Below, one piece after another: positions 16,701 to 22,122 of a DNA stretch of 25,378 bases. A program made the translations under genes and the position numbers. The stretch's first letter is position 1, and the number at the start of each line of letters is the position of its first letter. Source of the DNA: an uncultured Lachnospiraceae bacterium (GTDB lineage Bacteria; Bacillota; Clostridia; Lachnospirales; Lachnospiraceae); assembly GCA_910585255.1 (NCBI GenBank), contig CAJUEI010000026.1, forward strand, positions 1 to 25,378, given 5' to 3'. The notes beneath the pieces are model-generated. The model saw nothing but the letters and a program-made list of their open reading frames with translations, was not told where the DNA came from and made no database searches.

Positions 16701-17328
16701 TAAAGAAGTTTCTGAACGCTATCTGTTTTTAAAGGGGCAGCATCAGGACTTAACAGAAGCGGAGGACACTCTGATCCGAATTATAGAGGAATTAGATCGT
16801 GGGATGCGGGAACAGTTTTTGGAAAAATTTCAAGAGATTCAGATAGAATTTAATCAGGTCTTTCAGGAATTATTTGGAGGCGGAACCGGTACACTTTCCT
16901 TAGTAGAAGAGGAAGATATTTTGGAGGCAGGGATTCGGATTATTTCTCAGCCTCCTGGAAAGAAACTGCAGAATATGATGCAGCTTTCTGGAGGAGAAAA
17001 GGCTTTAACAGCGATTGCACTATTATTTGCCATTCAGAATTTAAAACCTTCTCCGTTTTGTCTGTTAGATGAAATTGAGGCAGCTTTAGATGATTCGAAT
17101 GTAGGGCGGTATGCAGAGTATCTGCATAAGCTGACGGCATCGACACAATTTATTGTTATTACACATCGGAAAGGCACAATGGCAGCGGCAGATCGGCTCT
17201 ATGGAATTACGATGCAGGAGAAGGGGGTTTCTACATTGGTTTCAGTAGATTTAACCTATCAAGGAAGTCCCCCGCTTCTAAGCCACGAAGGCGAAAGCGG
17301 TGGGTTGGGGGGTGTAAGCCTCATCTGA
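13717..17328 (+). CDS. smc: chromosome partition protein SMC, with altered C-terminal tail
   Basis: SMC is the ATPase of the condensin complex with ScpA/ScpB and organises the chromosome. Walker A is GPNGSGKSN (31-39). Long coiled coils at about 165-500 and 670-1000 flank a hinge (about 505-660, with HGIIGVVADII and GGSIQNIV). The signature motif is LSGGEK (1090-1095) and Walker B is CLLDE (1115-1119). The head is complete through LVSVDLTYQ (to residue 1182). The last 21 residues (1183-1203) are read from a 135-bp insertion; a TGA in the insert ends the protein. Beyond the insert the original frame continues as EELQEETEKELE and a stop, implying an ancestral length of 1194. Function is probably kept, since only the tail beyond the ATPase head changes. 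Confidence 0.96.
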   Translation: MYLKSIEVQGFKSFANKIVFEFHNGITGIVGPNGSGKSNVADAVRWVLGEQSVKQLRGAKMEDVIFSGTENRKALGFAYVALTIDNSDHQLAVAYDTVTVSRRVYRSGESEYQINGNACRLREINELFYDTGIGKEGYSIIGQGQIERILSGKPEERRELFDEAAGIVKFKRRKAEALRKLDAEKQNLTRVEDILSELEKQVGPLERQAETAKEYLRLKEELKLQDINAFLLESRHLKEQIAELEEKCKTAEHDLKGVKKEQEQGKIQYEKLEEQLRKKQESSEALKTEITKIQMESEKAENEIRLLEEQIHSIQQQDENTTLRIQQIEQTLKEQWQEEDRYTKEQIAVDQTLSEVKERQKQIQAEREQLLEQIERGSKAETDNRNHIITLLNEKAAVKTKVQRYETMLEQIQLRKAELSGRILQFKSQEAAEEESIAACEKRLNQISDTIKKLEESQASLQQQAEEEQKQRLEWEEQKNRLQQEFHRIHSNLESLRNLTERYEGYGSSIRKVMEQKKSQHGIIGVVADIIQTEKRYETAIEIALGGSIQNIVTDKEQTAKELIEYLKKNRYGRATFLPLDGMGKIQTFSNQAVFQEPGVIGLASDLAEADAAYQKVVTHLLGRVLVVDQMEHALALARKFQHTLRIVTLEGELLSAGGSIAGGTFKNSSSLLSRRREIEELEKKEAGIGQDLERIQKSIREGLEKDGENQEIQKQNQQMLQENYIIQNTEEIQLTRARQEKAAKTEKYQSYIKEGKAIEQQILEIQKNLQQLNQQLICQEQENQQLEIAIRQIIKETEALRKEESEKGHLLEEIHMEYSSGCQKTAFAAENKKRIQKEIQKLTEEQAALADHTEQAVQKIQGKELQIEKIKQQILEADRQLEAQKKTVEAVNLEKERLIEQQKKGLQAREELTDQIVRLEKEHFRLLNQKEKLEENLLNSVNYIWNEYELTQTEAAAFLKETEIGLLERKKQIASLKTQIRNLGVVNVNAIEDFKEVSERYLFLKGQHQDLTEAEDTLIRIIEELDRGMREQFLEKFQEIQIEFNQVFQELFGGGTGTLSLVEEEDILEAGIRIISQPPGKKLQNMMQLSGGEKALTAIALLFAIQNLKPSPFCLLDEIEAALDDSNVGRYAEYLHKLTASTQFIVITHRKGTMAAADRLYGITMQEKGVSTLVSVDLTYQGSPPLLSHEGESGGLGGVSLI

Positions 17329-17398
17329 CAAGCTGCGATAGCAGCATAGGATTATGAGGAAGTAGCGGAGTGGATTCCGAATTTCCGTTGACTTCAAG
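17264..17398. mobile_element. 135-bp insertion in the 3' end of smc, probably a small IS200/IS605-type derived element
   Basis: TCAAG occurs at 17259-17263 and again at 17394-17398; deleting one period (135 bp) rejoins TATCAA to GAAGAACTG and gives a continuous smc tail ending in TAA at about 17437. The insert contains GTCCCCCGCTT...AAGCGGTGGG near one end, a CCTCAT/ATGAGG helix enclosing the hairpin GCTGC-GATA-GCAGC, and a CGGA/TCCG hairpin. Read on the minus strand it ends AAGCGGGGGACTTC, reminiscent of the right end of IS200/IS605 elements. There is no transposase, so it would be a non-autonomous remnant. The insertion is well supported; the family is a guess. Confidence 0.7.
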
Positions 17399-17534
17399 AA
17401 GAACTGCAGGAAGAGACAGAAAAAGAATTGGAATAATAAAAGTAAGAGTAAAGAGACTAAATTTGTAGATTAGAAAAGCTTAGGATAAAAATAAAAAAAG
17501 ACTAAACTAGAATGATAGAAGGGGGACTTCGAAA

Positions 17535-18473
17535 ATGGGTGAAAAGAAAGGGTTTTTTGGAAGGCTTGTGGCGGGGCTTGCTAAGACCAGAGATAATATT
17601 GTGGCTGGCGTAGATTCTATTTTTAATGGATTTTCCAGTATAGATGATGATTTTTATGAAGAACTGGAAGAGACCTTAATTATGGGAGATATTGGAATTA
17701 ATGCGACTACAGCAATTATGGAAAAATTAAAGGTAAAGGTAAAGGAAAACCGAATTAAAGATCCCGGAGCCTGTAAAGAACTTTTAATCAGCAGCATTGC
17801 GGAGCAGATGGACTTAGGAGAAAATGCCTATGAATTTGAACATCAAAAATCAATTGTGCTGGTAATAGGAGTCAATGGAGTGGGAAAGACTACTTCAGTT
17901 GGAAAGCTGGCGGGACAGTTAAAAGATGACGGAAAAAAAGTGATTGTGGCGGCAGCGGATACATTTCGGGCAGCGGCGATTGAGCAGCTTGCGGAGTGGG
18001 CACATCGGGCCAATGTCGATCTGATTGCACAGCAGGAGGGTTCCGATCCGGCAGCCGTGATCTTTGATGCGATTGCGGCAGCAAAGTCCCGTCATGCAGA
18101 TGTGCTGATCTGTGATACAGCGGGACGGCTGCATAATAAAAAGAATCTGATGGAGGAATTAAAAAAGATTGACCGGGTGATTACACGGGAATATCCAGAT
18201 GCCTATCGGGAAACTTTGGTTGTGTTGGATGGGACGACCGGACAAAATGCCCTTTCCCAATTAAAGCAGTTTAAGGAAGCAGCGGATATTACAGGAATTA
18301 TTCTTACAAAATTAGACGGGACGGCAAAGGGGGGAATTGCAGTAGCGATTCAGTCGGAGTATGGGATTCCGGTAAAATATATTGGAGTAGGAGAAAAGAT
18401 TGACGATCTGCAGAAGTTTCATGCTTATGATTTTGTCCATGCACTGTTTGACAATGGAAAGAAAGAGGAATAA
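17535..18473 (+). CDS. ftsY: signal recognition particle receptor FtsY
   Basis: FtsY is the membrane-associated GTPase that receives SRP-bound ribosomes. The 312-residue protein is a compact NG form: a short N-terminal region, the N domain helical bundle (about 30-95), then the G domain with GVNGVGKTT (112-120), DTFRAAA (142-148), DTAGR (194-198), TKLDGTAKGG (258-267) and the closing GVGEKIDDLQ. The long acidic A domain of E. coli FtsY is absent, as is usual in Firmicutes. A GGGGGA site precedes the ATG. It lies 206 bases after the present smc stop, and the gap holds the rest of the insertion and the former smc tail. Confidence 0.97.
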   Translation: MGEKKGFFGRLVAGLAKTRDNIVAGVDSIFNGFSSIDDDFYEELEETLIMGDIGINATTAIMEKLKVKVKENRIKDPGACKELLISSIAEQMDLGENAYEFEHQKSIVLVIGVNGVGKTTSVGKLAGQLKDDGKKVIVAAADTFRAAAIEQLAEWAHRANVDLIAQQEGSDPAAVIFDAIAAAKSRHADVLICDTAGRLHNKKNLMEELKKIDRVITREYPDAYRETLVVLDGTTGQNALSQLKQFKEAADITGIILTKLDGTAKGGIAVAIQSEYGIPVKYIGVGEKIDDLQKFHAYDFVHALFDNGKKEE

Positions 18474-18489
18474 AATAAAAAAGAATTAG

Positions 18490-18524
18490 GAGTCAGGAGT
18501 CAAGAGTTAAGAGTCAAAAGTCTT
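18490..18524 (+). repeat. tandem heptanucleotide repeat
   Basis: Five consecutive 7-base units: GAGTCAG, GAGTCAA, GAGTTAA, GAGTCAA and a decayed AAGTCTT. They lie between ftsY and the threonine ammonia-lyase gene, upstream of its ribosome binding site. Confidence 0.7.
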
Positions 18525-18581
18525 TGGAAGAAGTTTTTGGATTTTAAACAGGATGTAGAGAACACAGAGGAGAGGAATAGT

Positions 18582-19802
18582 ATGATGACTTTAGAGAAAT
18601 TTGAGGAAGCAAGTGAAATTGTAAAACAGGTGACATTGGAGACAAAGCTGGTTTATAGTGATTATTTTTCTAAAATGACTGGGAATAAGGTATATTTTAA
18701 GCCAGAAAATATGCAGATGACAGGGGCTTATAAATTAAGAGGTGCCTATTATAAGATTAGTACATTAAGTGAGGAAGAGCGAAAAAAGGGATTGATTACT
18801 GCTTCAGCAGGGAATCATGCACAGGGGGTTGCTTATGCGGCAAAGGCTTATGGATGCCGTGCCGTAATTGTAATGCCGACTACTACGCCGTTAATTAAGG
18901 TGAATCGTACTAAAGGGTATGGGGCAGAGGTTATTTTGTATGGAGATGTCTATGATGAGGCGTGTGCTTATGCACTTCAGAAAGCGGAAGAGGAAGGATT
19001 TACGTTTATTCATCCGTTTGATGATTTGGATGTAGCGACCGGGCAGGGAACGATTGCGATGGAGATCTTTAAGGAGCTTCCTACAGTAGACTATATTCTT
19101 GTGCCGATTGGAGGGGGCGGATTGGCAACCGGGGTTTCTACTTTGACAAAATTGTTGAATCCTAAGATTAAAGTGATTGGAGTAGAGCCTAAGGGAGCAG
19201 CTTGTATGCAGGCTTCGCTTGAAAAGGGAGAGGTAGTAACGCTTCCTAGTGTAAATACGATTGCAGACGGAACAGCAGTAAAGACGCCGGGGAGTCAGAT
19301 TTTTCCTTATATTCAGGAGAATTTGGATGGAATTATTACGGTGCCGGATGAGGAATTGATCGTTACTTTTTTGGATATGGTGGAAAATCATAAGATGATT
19401 GTGGAGAATTCCGGTCTGCTTACGGCTGCGGCTTTAAAGCAGTTAGATGTTCGGAATAAAAAGATTGTGGCGATCTTAAGCGGTGGGAATATGGATGTGA
19501 TTACGATGTCTTCTGTTGTGCAGAATGGGCTGATTCAGAGGGGAAGAATTTTTACCGTTTCGGTGCTTTTGCCGGATAAGCCTGGAGAATTGGTAAAGGT
19601 TTCCCAGATTATTGCAGAGCTGCAGGGGAATATTATTAAATTGGAGCATAACCAGTTTGTTAGTATTAATCGAAATGCGGCTGTGGAGCTTCGGATTACA
19701 ATGGAAGCTTTTGGGATGGAACATAAAGAGGAGATTGTGGAGGCTCTTGATGTAGGTGGGTATCGTCCTAAGTTGGTGCAGCCGAAGGGGATCTATATGT
19801 AG
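18582..19802 (+). CDS. ilvA: threonine ammonia-lyase with C-terminal ACT-like domain
   Basis: This 406-residue PLP enzyme deaminates threonine to 2-oxobutyrate and ammonia, feeding isoleucine synthesis or threonine breakdown. The cofactor Lys51 lies in TGAYKLRGAY; SAGNHAQG (75-82) and the phosphate-binding IGGGGLATG (176-184) follow. A single ACT-like domain occupies about residues 325-400 (FTVSVLLPDKPGEL and NIIKLEHNQF). This is the TIGR01127-type architecture (single ACT), intermediate between the short TdcB form and long E. coli IlvA with two ACT domains. The ATG at 18582 (with a second at 18585) follows GAGGAGAGG. It sits between ftsY and ylxM. Whether its role is biosynthetic or catabolic cannot be told from sequence. 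Confidence 0.93.
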   Translation: MMTLEKFEEASEIVKQVTLETKLVYSDYFSKMTGNKVYFKPENMQMTGAYKLRGAYYKISTLSEEERKKGLITASAGNHAQGVAYAAKAYGCRAVIVMPTTTPLIKVNRTKGYGAEVILYGDVYDEACAYALQKAEEEGFTFIHPFDDLDVATGQGTIAMEIFKELPTVDYILVPIGGGGLATGVSTLTKLLNPKIKVIGVEPKGAACMQASLEKGEVVTLPSVNTIADGTAVKTPGSQIFPYIQENLDGIITVPDEELIVTFLDMVENHKMIVENSGLLTAAALKQLDVRNKKIVAILSGGNMDVITMSSVVQNGLIQRGRIFTVSVLLPDKPGELVKVSQIIAELQGNIIKLEHNQFVSINRNAAVELRITMEAFGMEHKEEIVEALDVGGYRPKLVQPKGIYM

Positions 19803-19940
19803 GTTGAAAAGGGAGTTTTTGGGGAGGAGAAAATGCTGGAGTGCGGATTTGAATTTTTGGAGTTTTTTAAGGGGGGACATAAAAGTTTGTTTTATAGCTT
19901 TTTATAAGTTTTTGGTAATGGGAGAGTTTAAGAGAAGGGG

Positions 19941-20297
19941 ATGGAGTTTGCTTTGGAAAGGATTGTGGAACAGACATTTTTATATGATTTTTATGGGGAG
20001 CTTTTGACGGAGCATCAGAAGGGGATCTATGAAGAGGTGGTGCTGAATGATTTTTCATTGAGTGAGGTGGCACAGGAACATGGGATTAGCCGACAGAGTG
20101 TGTATGATATGATTAAGCGGTGTGATAAGATTTTGACTGGGTATGAGGAGAAACTGCATTTGGTTGAGAAGTTTCTTCGGACTCAGGAGATGGTAACGGA
20201 GATTAATCGGTTGGCTGTGCAGTTTAAGGCAGAAGGGGATATGAGGAAGATTGAGCAGATACAGGAGATTTCTCAGGGGATTATGCGGGAGTTTTAG
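19941..20297 (+). CDS. ylxM: YlxM family (UPF0122) DNA-binding protein, SRP-associated
   Basis: This 118-residue sigma-like helix-turn-helix protein belongs to the YlxM/p13 family, normally encoded immediately before ffh and implicated in SRP function. Key segments are FLYDFYGELLTEHQKGIYEE near the N-terminus and the helix-turn-helix FSLSEVAQEHGISRQSVYDM (about 37-56), then a helical C-terminus. The ATG at 19941 abuts the purine-rich AGAAGGGG with almost no spacing and a TAA precedes it in frame. The true start may therefore use the site differently, for example TTG at 19953. No ffh follows; a structured repeat starts about 30 bases downstream. Confidence 0.9.
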   Translation: MEFALERIVEQTFLYDFYGELLTEHQKGIYEEVVLNDFSLSEVAQEHGISRQSVYDMIKRCDKILTGYEEKLHLVEKFLRTQEMVTEINRLAVQFKAEGDMRKIEQIQEISQGIMREF

Positions 20298-20326
20298 GGG
20301 GGAGGGGATGAATCGGCATATGGAAT

Positions 20327-20576
20327 GGGGGGGACGCCAGAGTGTGGTATGGCAGCACAGTTCCGCTCTGCGGAAAGGTAGAAGCTCTAAGACTTCTGAA
20401 TCTAGGTGTATCTAACCGGACGGAACGGGGTGCAATTCGCCCGTGTAGCGGGCTAAACACACCCCTTTTTTGCCATTCGGGAATGGCAAAAATCCTAGTG
20501 GATCGACAGAAGTCTAAGAGCTTCTAACTTTCCTCCGAAGTCACTGTGTTGCCATACCGCACTCTGGCTGTTTTTT
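20327..20576 (+). repeat. structured repeat element, copy B (putative ncRNA of unknown family)
   Basis: It begins GGGGGGGACGCCAG and ends ACTCTGGCTGTTTTTTT. The outer arms 20336-20361 and 20543-20568 pair over 26 positions with only G-U exceptions. The inner arms 20379-20398 and 20507-20526 pair over 20 positions with the single A-A mismatch seen in copy A. The core matches copy A closely, including GCCATTC/GAATGGC and ATCC-TAGT-GGAT. The outer helix plus T-run could act as a terminator for ylxM, but the internal conservation goes far beyond a terminator. Confidence 0.87.
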
Positions 20577-20692
20577 TCCACAATGTACAGATGGTTTTTA
20601 GTTTGGAGTTTATGTTTTTTCTAAAGGGGGATGGTTTGTTTTGGTTGATTTGGAACATTTGTATTAAAGTAATGGAAAAAGAAATTAGAATG

Positions 20693-20701
20693 TGTTATGA
20701 T
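20693..20701 (+). promoter_or_regulatory. candidate extended -10 promoter of toxin copy 1
   Basis: TGTTATGAT is an extended -10 (TGn before TATGAT at 20696-20701). The position of the -35 (TGGAAA at 20673-20678) is poor. It would start a transcript near 20708, about 60 bases before the toxin ATG. The equivalent sequence is absent upstream of copy 2. Confidence 0.45.
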
Positions 20702-20769
20702 AGAGATATGGAGCGATCGTGTTACAGGGTGGTTTGACCTCTATTCTACATAGAATGGGGGTGGTGCAG

Positions 20770-20853
20770 ATGAGATATGATTTTAAAGACCTGATGGCTT
20801 TTGGAATGTTCCTTCTGTCACTGCTGACATTTATTTATTTGATTTGTCATTAG
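20770..20853 (+). CDS. holin-like type I toxin peptide, copy 1
   Basis: This 27-residue peptide starts MRYDFKDLMAFGMFLLSL, continues as one hydrophobic membrane helix and ends LICH. It fits the putative holin-like toxin family (Hol_Tox; TxpA/BsrG-like), whose members share the LMxFGxFLLxLLTxI pattern and act in the cytoplasmic membrane. A GGGGGTGG site precedes the ATG; a small hairpin (ATTCT/AGAAT at 20743-20756) lies just before it. The 5' leader (GTGGTTTGACC 20729-20739, ATAGAAT 20750-20756) is complementary to the 3' UTR (GGTCAACCAC 20922-20931, ATTCTAT 20904-20910). That can fold the mRNA into an inactive form, as in known type I systems. An antisense promoter faces it downstream. Confidence 0.8.
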   Translation: MRYDFKDLMAFGMFLLSLLTFIYLICH

Positions 20854-20865
20854 TGTGTTAGCATA

Positions 20866-20955
20866 GAAAACCACCCCAAAACTTTGACCAGTAGACGGGT
20901 GGAATTCTATGTTCTATTCGGGGTCAACCACTTTGTGGGCGGTTGTTCCTTTTCT
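20866..20955 (-). ncRNA. antisense antitoxin RNA, copy 1
   Basis: A minus-strand promoter is visible at 20990-20962: TTGTAT, 17 bases, TATATT with TGC before it. The RNA would start near 20955 and cross the 3' UTR of the toxin mRNA. It would probably end at the hairpin formed by CCACCC (about 20902-20897) and GGGTGG (20875-20870 region), followed by TTTTC on the minus strand. The overlap with the toxin message is at the 3' end, as in TxpA/RatA-type pairs. Ends are predicted only. Confidence 0.65.
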
Positions 20956-20961
20956 GTTTTT

Positions 20962-20990
20962 AATATAGCATATTTGGCAGCAGAATACAA
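20962..20990 (-). promoter_or_regulatory. antisense RNA promoter, copy 1
   Basis: On the minus strand TTGTAT (20990-20985), a 17-base spacer and TATATT (20967-20962) preceded by TGC, an extended -10. Confidence 0.7.
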
Positions 20991-21130
20991 GGAGAAATGG
21001 GATGAATTTTTAAGAGGAAATAAATAATTAGGGCTTGGAAGTTATTTGATATATAGTTTTGTTTTAGAGTTTATATTTTTTTAGAGGGGGTGGTTTGACC
21101 TCTATTCTACATAGAATGGGGGTGGTGCAG

Positions 21131-21214
21131 ATGAGATATGATTTTAAAGACCTGATGGCTTTTGGAATGTTCCTTCTGTCACTGCTGACATTTATTTATT
21201 TGATTTGTCATTAG
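21131..21214 (+). CDS. holin-like type I toxin peptide, copy 2
   Basis: This 27-residue peptide is identical to copy 1, with the same leader hairpin, GGGGGTGG site and complementary 5' and 3' UTR segments. Its upstream promoter region differs: a weak TTGATA and TTTATA pair lies near 21047-21076 and the extended -10 of copy 1 is missing. The two copies may thus be expressed differently while sharing one antitoxin sequence, so either antisense RNA should act on both messages. Confidence 0.8.
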   Translation: MRYDFKDLMAFGMFLLSLLTFIYLICH

Positions 21215-21226
21215 TGTGTTAGCATA

Positions 21227-21316
21227 GAAAACCACCCCAAAACTTTGACCAGTAGACGGGTGGAATTCTATGTTCTATTCGGGGTCAACCACTTTGTGGG
21301 CGGTTGTTCCTTTTCT
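21227..21316 (-). ncRNA. antisense antitoxin RNA, copy 2
   Basis: Same arrangement as copy 1, shifted by 361 bp, with an identical predicted transcript. The only sequence difference between the units falls in the promoter spacer, not in the RNA. Confidence 0.65.
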
Positions 21317-21322
21317 GTTTTT

Positions 21323-21351
21323 AATATAGCATATTTGGCAGTAGAATACAA
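21323..21351 (-). promoter_or_regulatory. antisense RNA promoter, copy 2
   Basis: TTGTAT (21351-21346), 17 bases, TATATT (21328-21323) with TGC before it on the minus strand. The single base that differs from copy 1 lies in the spacer. Confidence 0.7.
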
Positions 21352-21383
21352 GGAGAAAATAGGACGGATTTTTTAAAAAGTGG

Positions 21384-21412
21384 TTGACAATTATGGTGAA
21401 ATGAAGTATTAT
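21384..21412 (+). promoter_or_regulatory. promoter of the GntR-ABC operon
   Basis: Perfect TTGACA (21384-21389), 17 bases, TATTAT (21407-21412). A palindromic operator follows immediately. The leader to the GntR ATG is about 135 bases. Confidence 0.82.
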
Positions 21413-21415
21413 CTA

Positions 21416-21440
21416 AGTGTATTAAGAGATTTAATACACT
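21416..21440 (+). promoter_or_regulatory. operator, probably for the GntR/YtrA-type regulator
   Basis: AGTGTATTAA and TTAATACACT form perfect 10-base inverted arms around GAGAT. They begin four bases after the -10, overlapping the expected transcription start. A further half-site (TTTAATACAT) lies at 21448-21457. Such placement fits self-repression by the encoded GntR protein. Confidence 0.78.
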
Positions 21441-21552
21441 AGATGCATTTAATACATACCATACGGATAGGGCTGTATTGGTAGGGAATGATTGGGCTTG
21501 AGTGGAAAAAGTGAATAAGGGAATGTTGAAAATGTTGGGAAAGGAGTAGGCA

Positions 21553-22122
21553 ATGATTATATTGGATTATCGGGATAAAAGACCTTTATATGAGCAAGTG
21601 GGAGAGAAACTGCAGAGCTTAATTGTAAAAGGAATATTGGAAGCGGACAGTAAGATGCCTTCCGTTCGGGCACTTGCGATTGAACTGTCGATTAATCCGA
21701 ATACGATTCAGCGGGCATATGCAGAATTGGAGGCAAATGGCTATCTCTATACAGTGAAAGGAAGAGGAAATTATGTTTCGCCGGATACGGAGTGGAAGGA
21801 TGGAGAAAAGGCACAAGTGTTTTCGGAGGTGCAGAAACTTGCAGTAAGGGCAGAAAGTCTGGGTATCAGTGAGGAGGAATTGCTTGCTAAAATAAGAGAG
21901 TGCTATCGGAAAGCAAAAGAACAGAGGGAAATGAGAAAGAAAACGGGAGAGAGTGAAAAAGCAGAAGGATACAGGGACAGGGAAAAAGAAGAGCGTGAAT
22001 TTGAAAGGAAAGAAGGAGAACAAGGAAAGAGAGACGGGGAGGAAGATTTTGGGAGGAATGTAGAAAAAGAGGAGTATGTAGAAGGAAAAGAGAGTATGAA
22101 AAAGGAGGTAGAGCATGATTGA
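21553..22122 (+). CDS. GntR family (YtrA subfamily) transcriptional regulator with charged C-terminal extension
   Basis: This 189-residue regulator starts with the winged helix-turn-helix typical of YtrA-type repressors (about 1-75; RPLYEQVGEKLQSLIVKG, MPSVRALAIELSINPNTIQR, GYLYTVKGRGNYV). A short helical oligomerisation segment follows (about 85-125; GISEEELLAKIRECYR). The last ~65 residues are almost entirely Lys, Glu, Arg, Asp and Gly and look disordered; usual family length is about 120-130. AAGGAG lies upstream of the ATG. Its stop overlaps the ATPase start by 8 bases. With the operator at 21416-21440 it probably represses its own ABC operon until a cell-envelope or antimicrobial signal appears; the signal is inferred from the family. 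Confidence 0.92.
   Translation: MIILDYRDKRPLYEQVGEKLQSLIVKGILEADSKMPSVRALAIELSINPNTIQRAYAELEANGYLYTVKGRGNYVSPDTEWKDGEKAQVFSEVQKLAVRAESLGISEEELLAKIRECYRKAKEQREMRKKTGESEKAEGYRDREKEEREFERKEGEQGKRDGEEDFGRNVEKEEYVEGKESMKKEVEHD

Larger units (their letters stand above)
20727..20997. repeat. tandem duplication unit 1 (toxin/antisense locus)
   Basis: These 271 bases recur at 21088-21358 with one difference (CAGCAGAAT here, CAGTAGAAT there), a period of 361 bp. The unit spans the toxin leader, the toxin gene and the full antisense RNA with its promoter. Confidence 0.95.
21088..21358. repeat. tandem duplication unit 2 (toxin/antisense locus)
   Basis: Second copy of the 271-base unit, 361 bp after the first and differing at one base. 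The 90 bases between units differ from those upstream of unit 1, although 21055-21093 resembles 20600-20640. Confidence 0.95.

Noticed and set aside
20342..20527. 61-residue ORF in repeat copy B and the matching minus-strand ORF in copy C (24998-25330)
   Set aside because: The shared peptide-like similarity between copies comes from conservation of the RNA-like element; the frames are not maintained in copy D and have no initiation signals.
20327..20576. Repeat copies as simple rho-independent terminators
   Set aside because: Only copy B has a real T-run after the outer stem, and a terminator would not need the long conserved core and inner helix.
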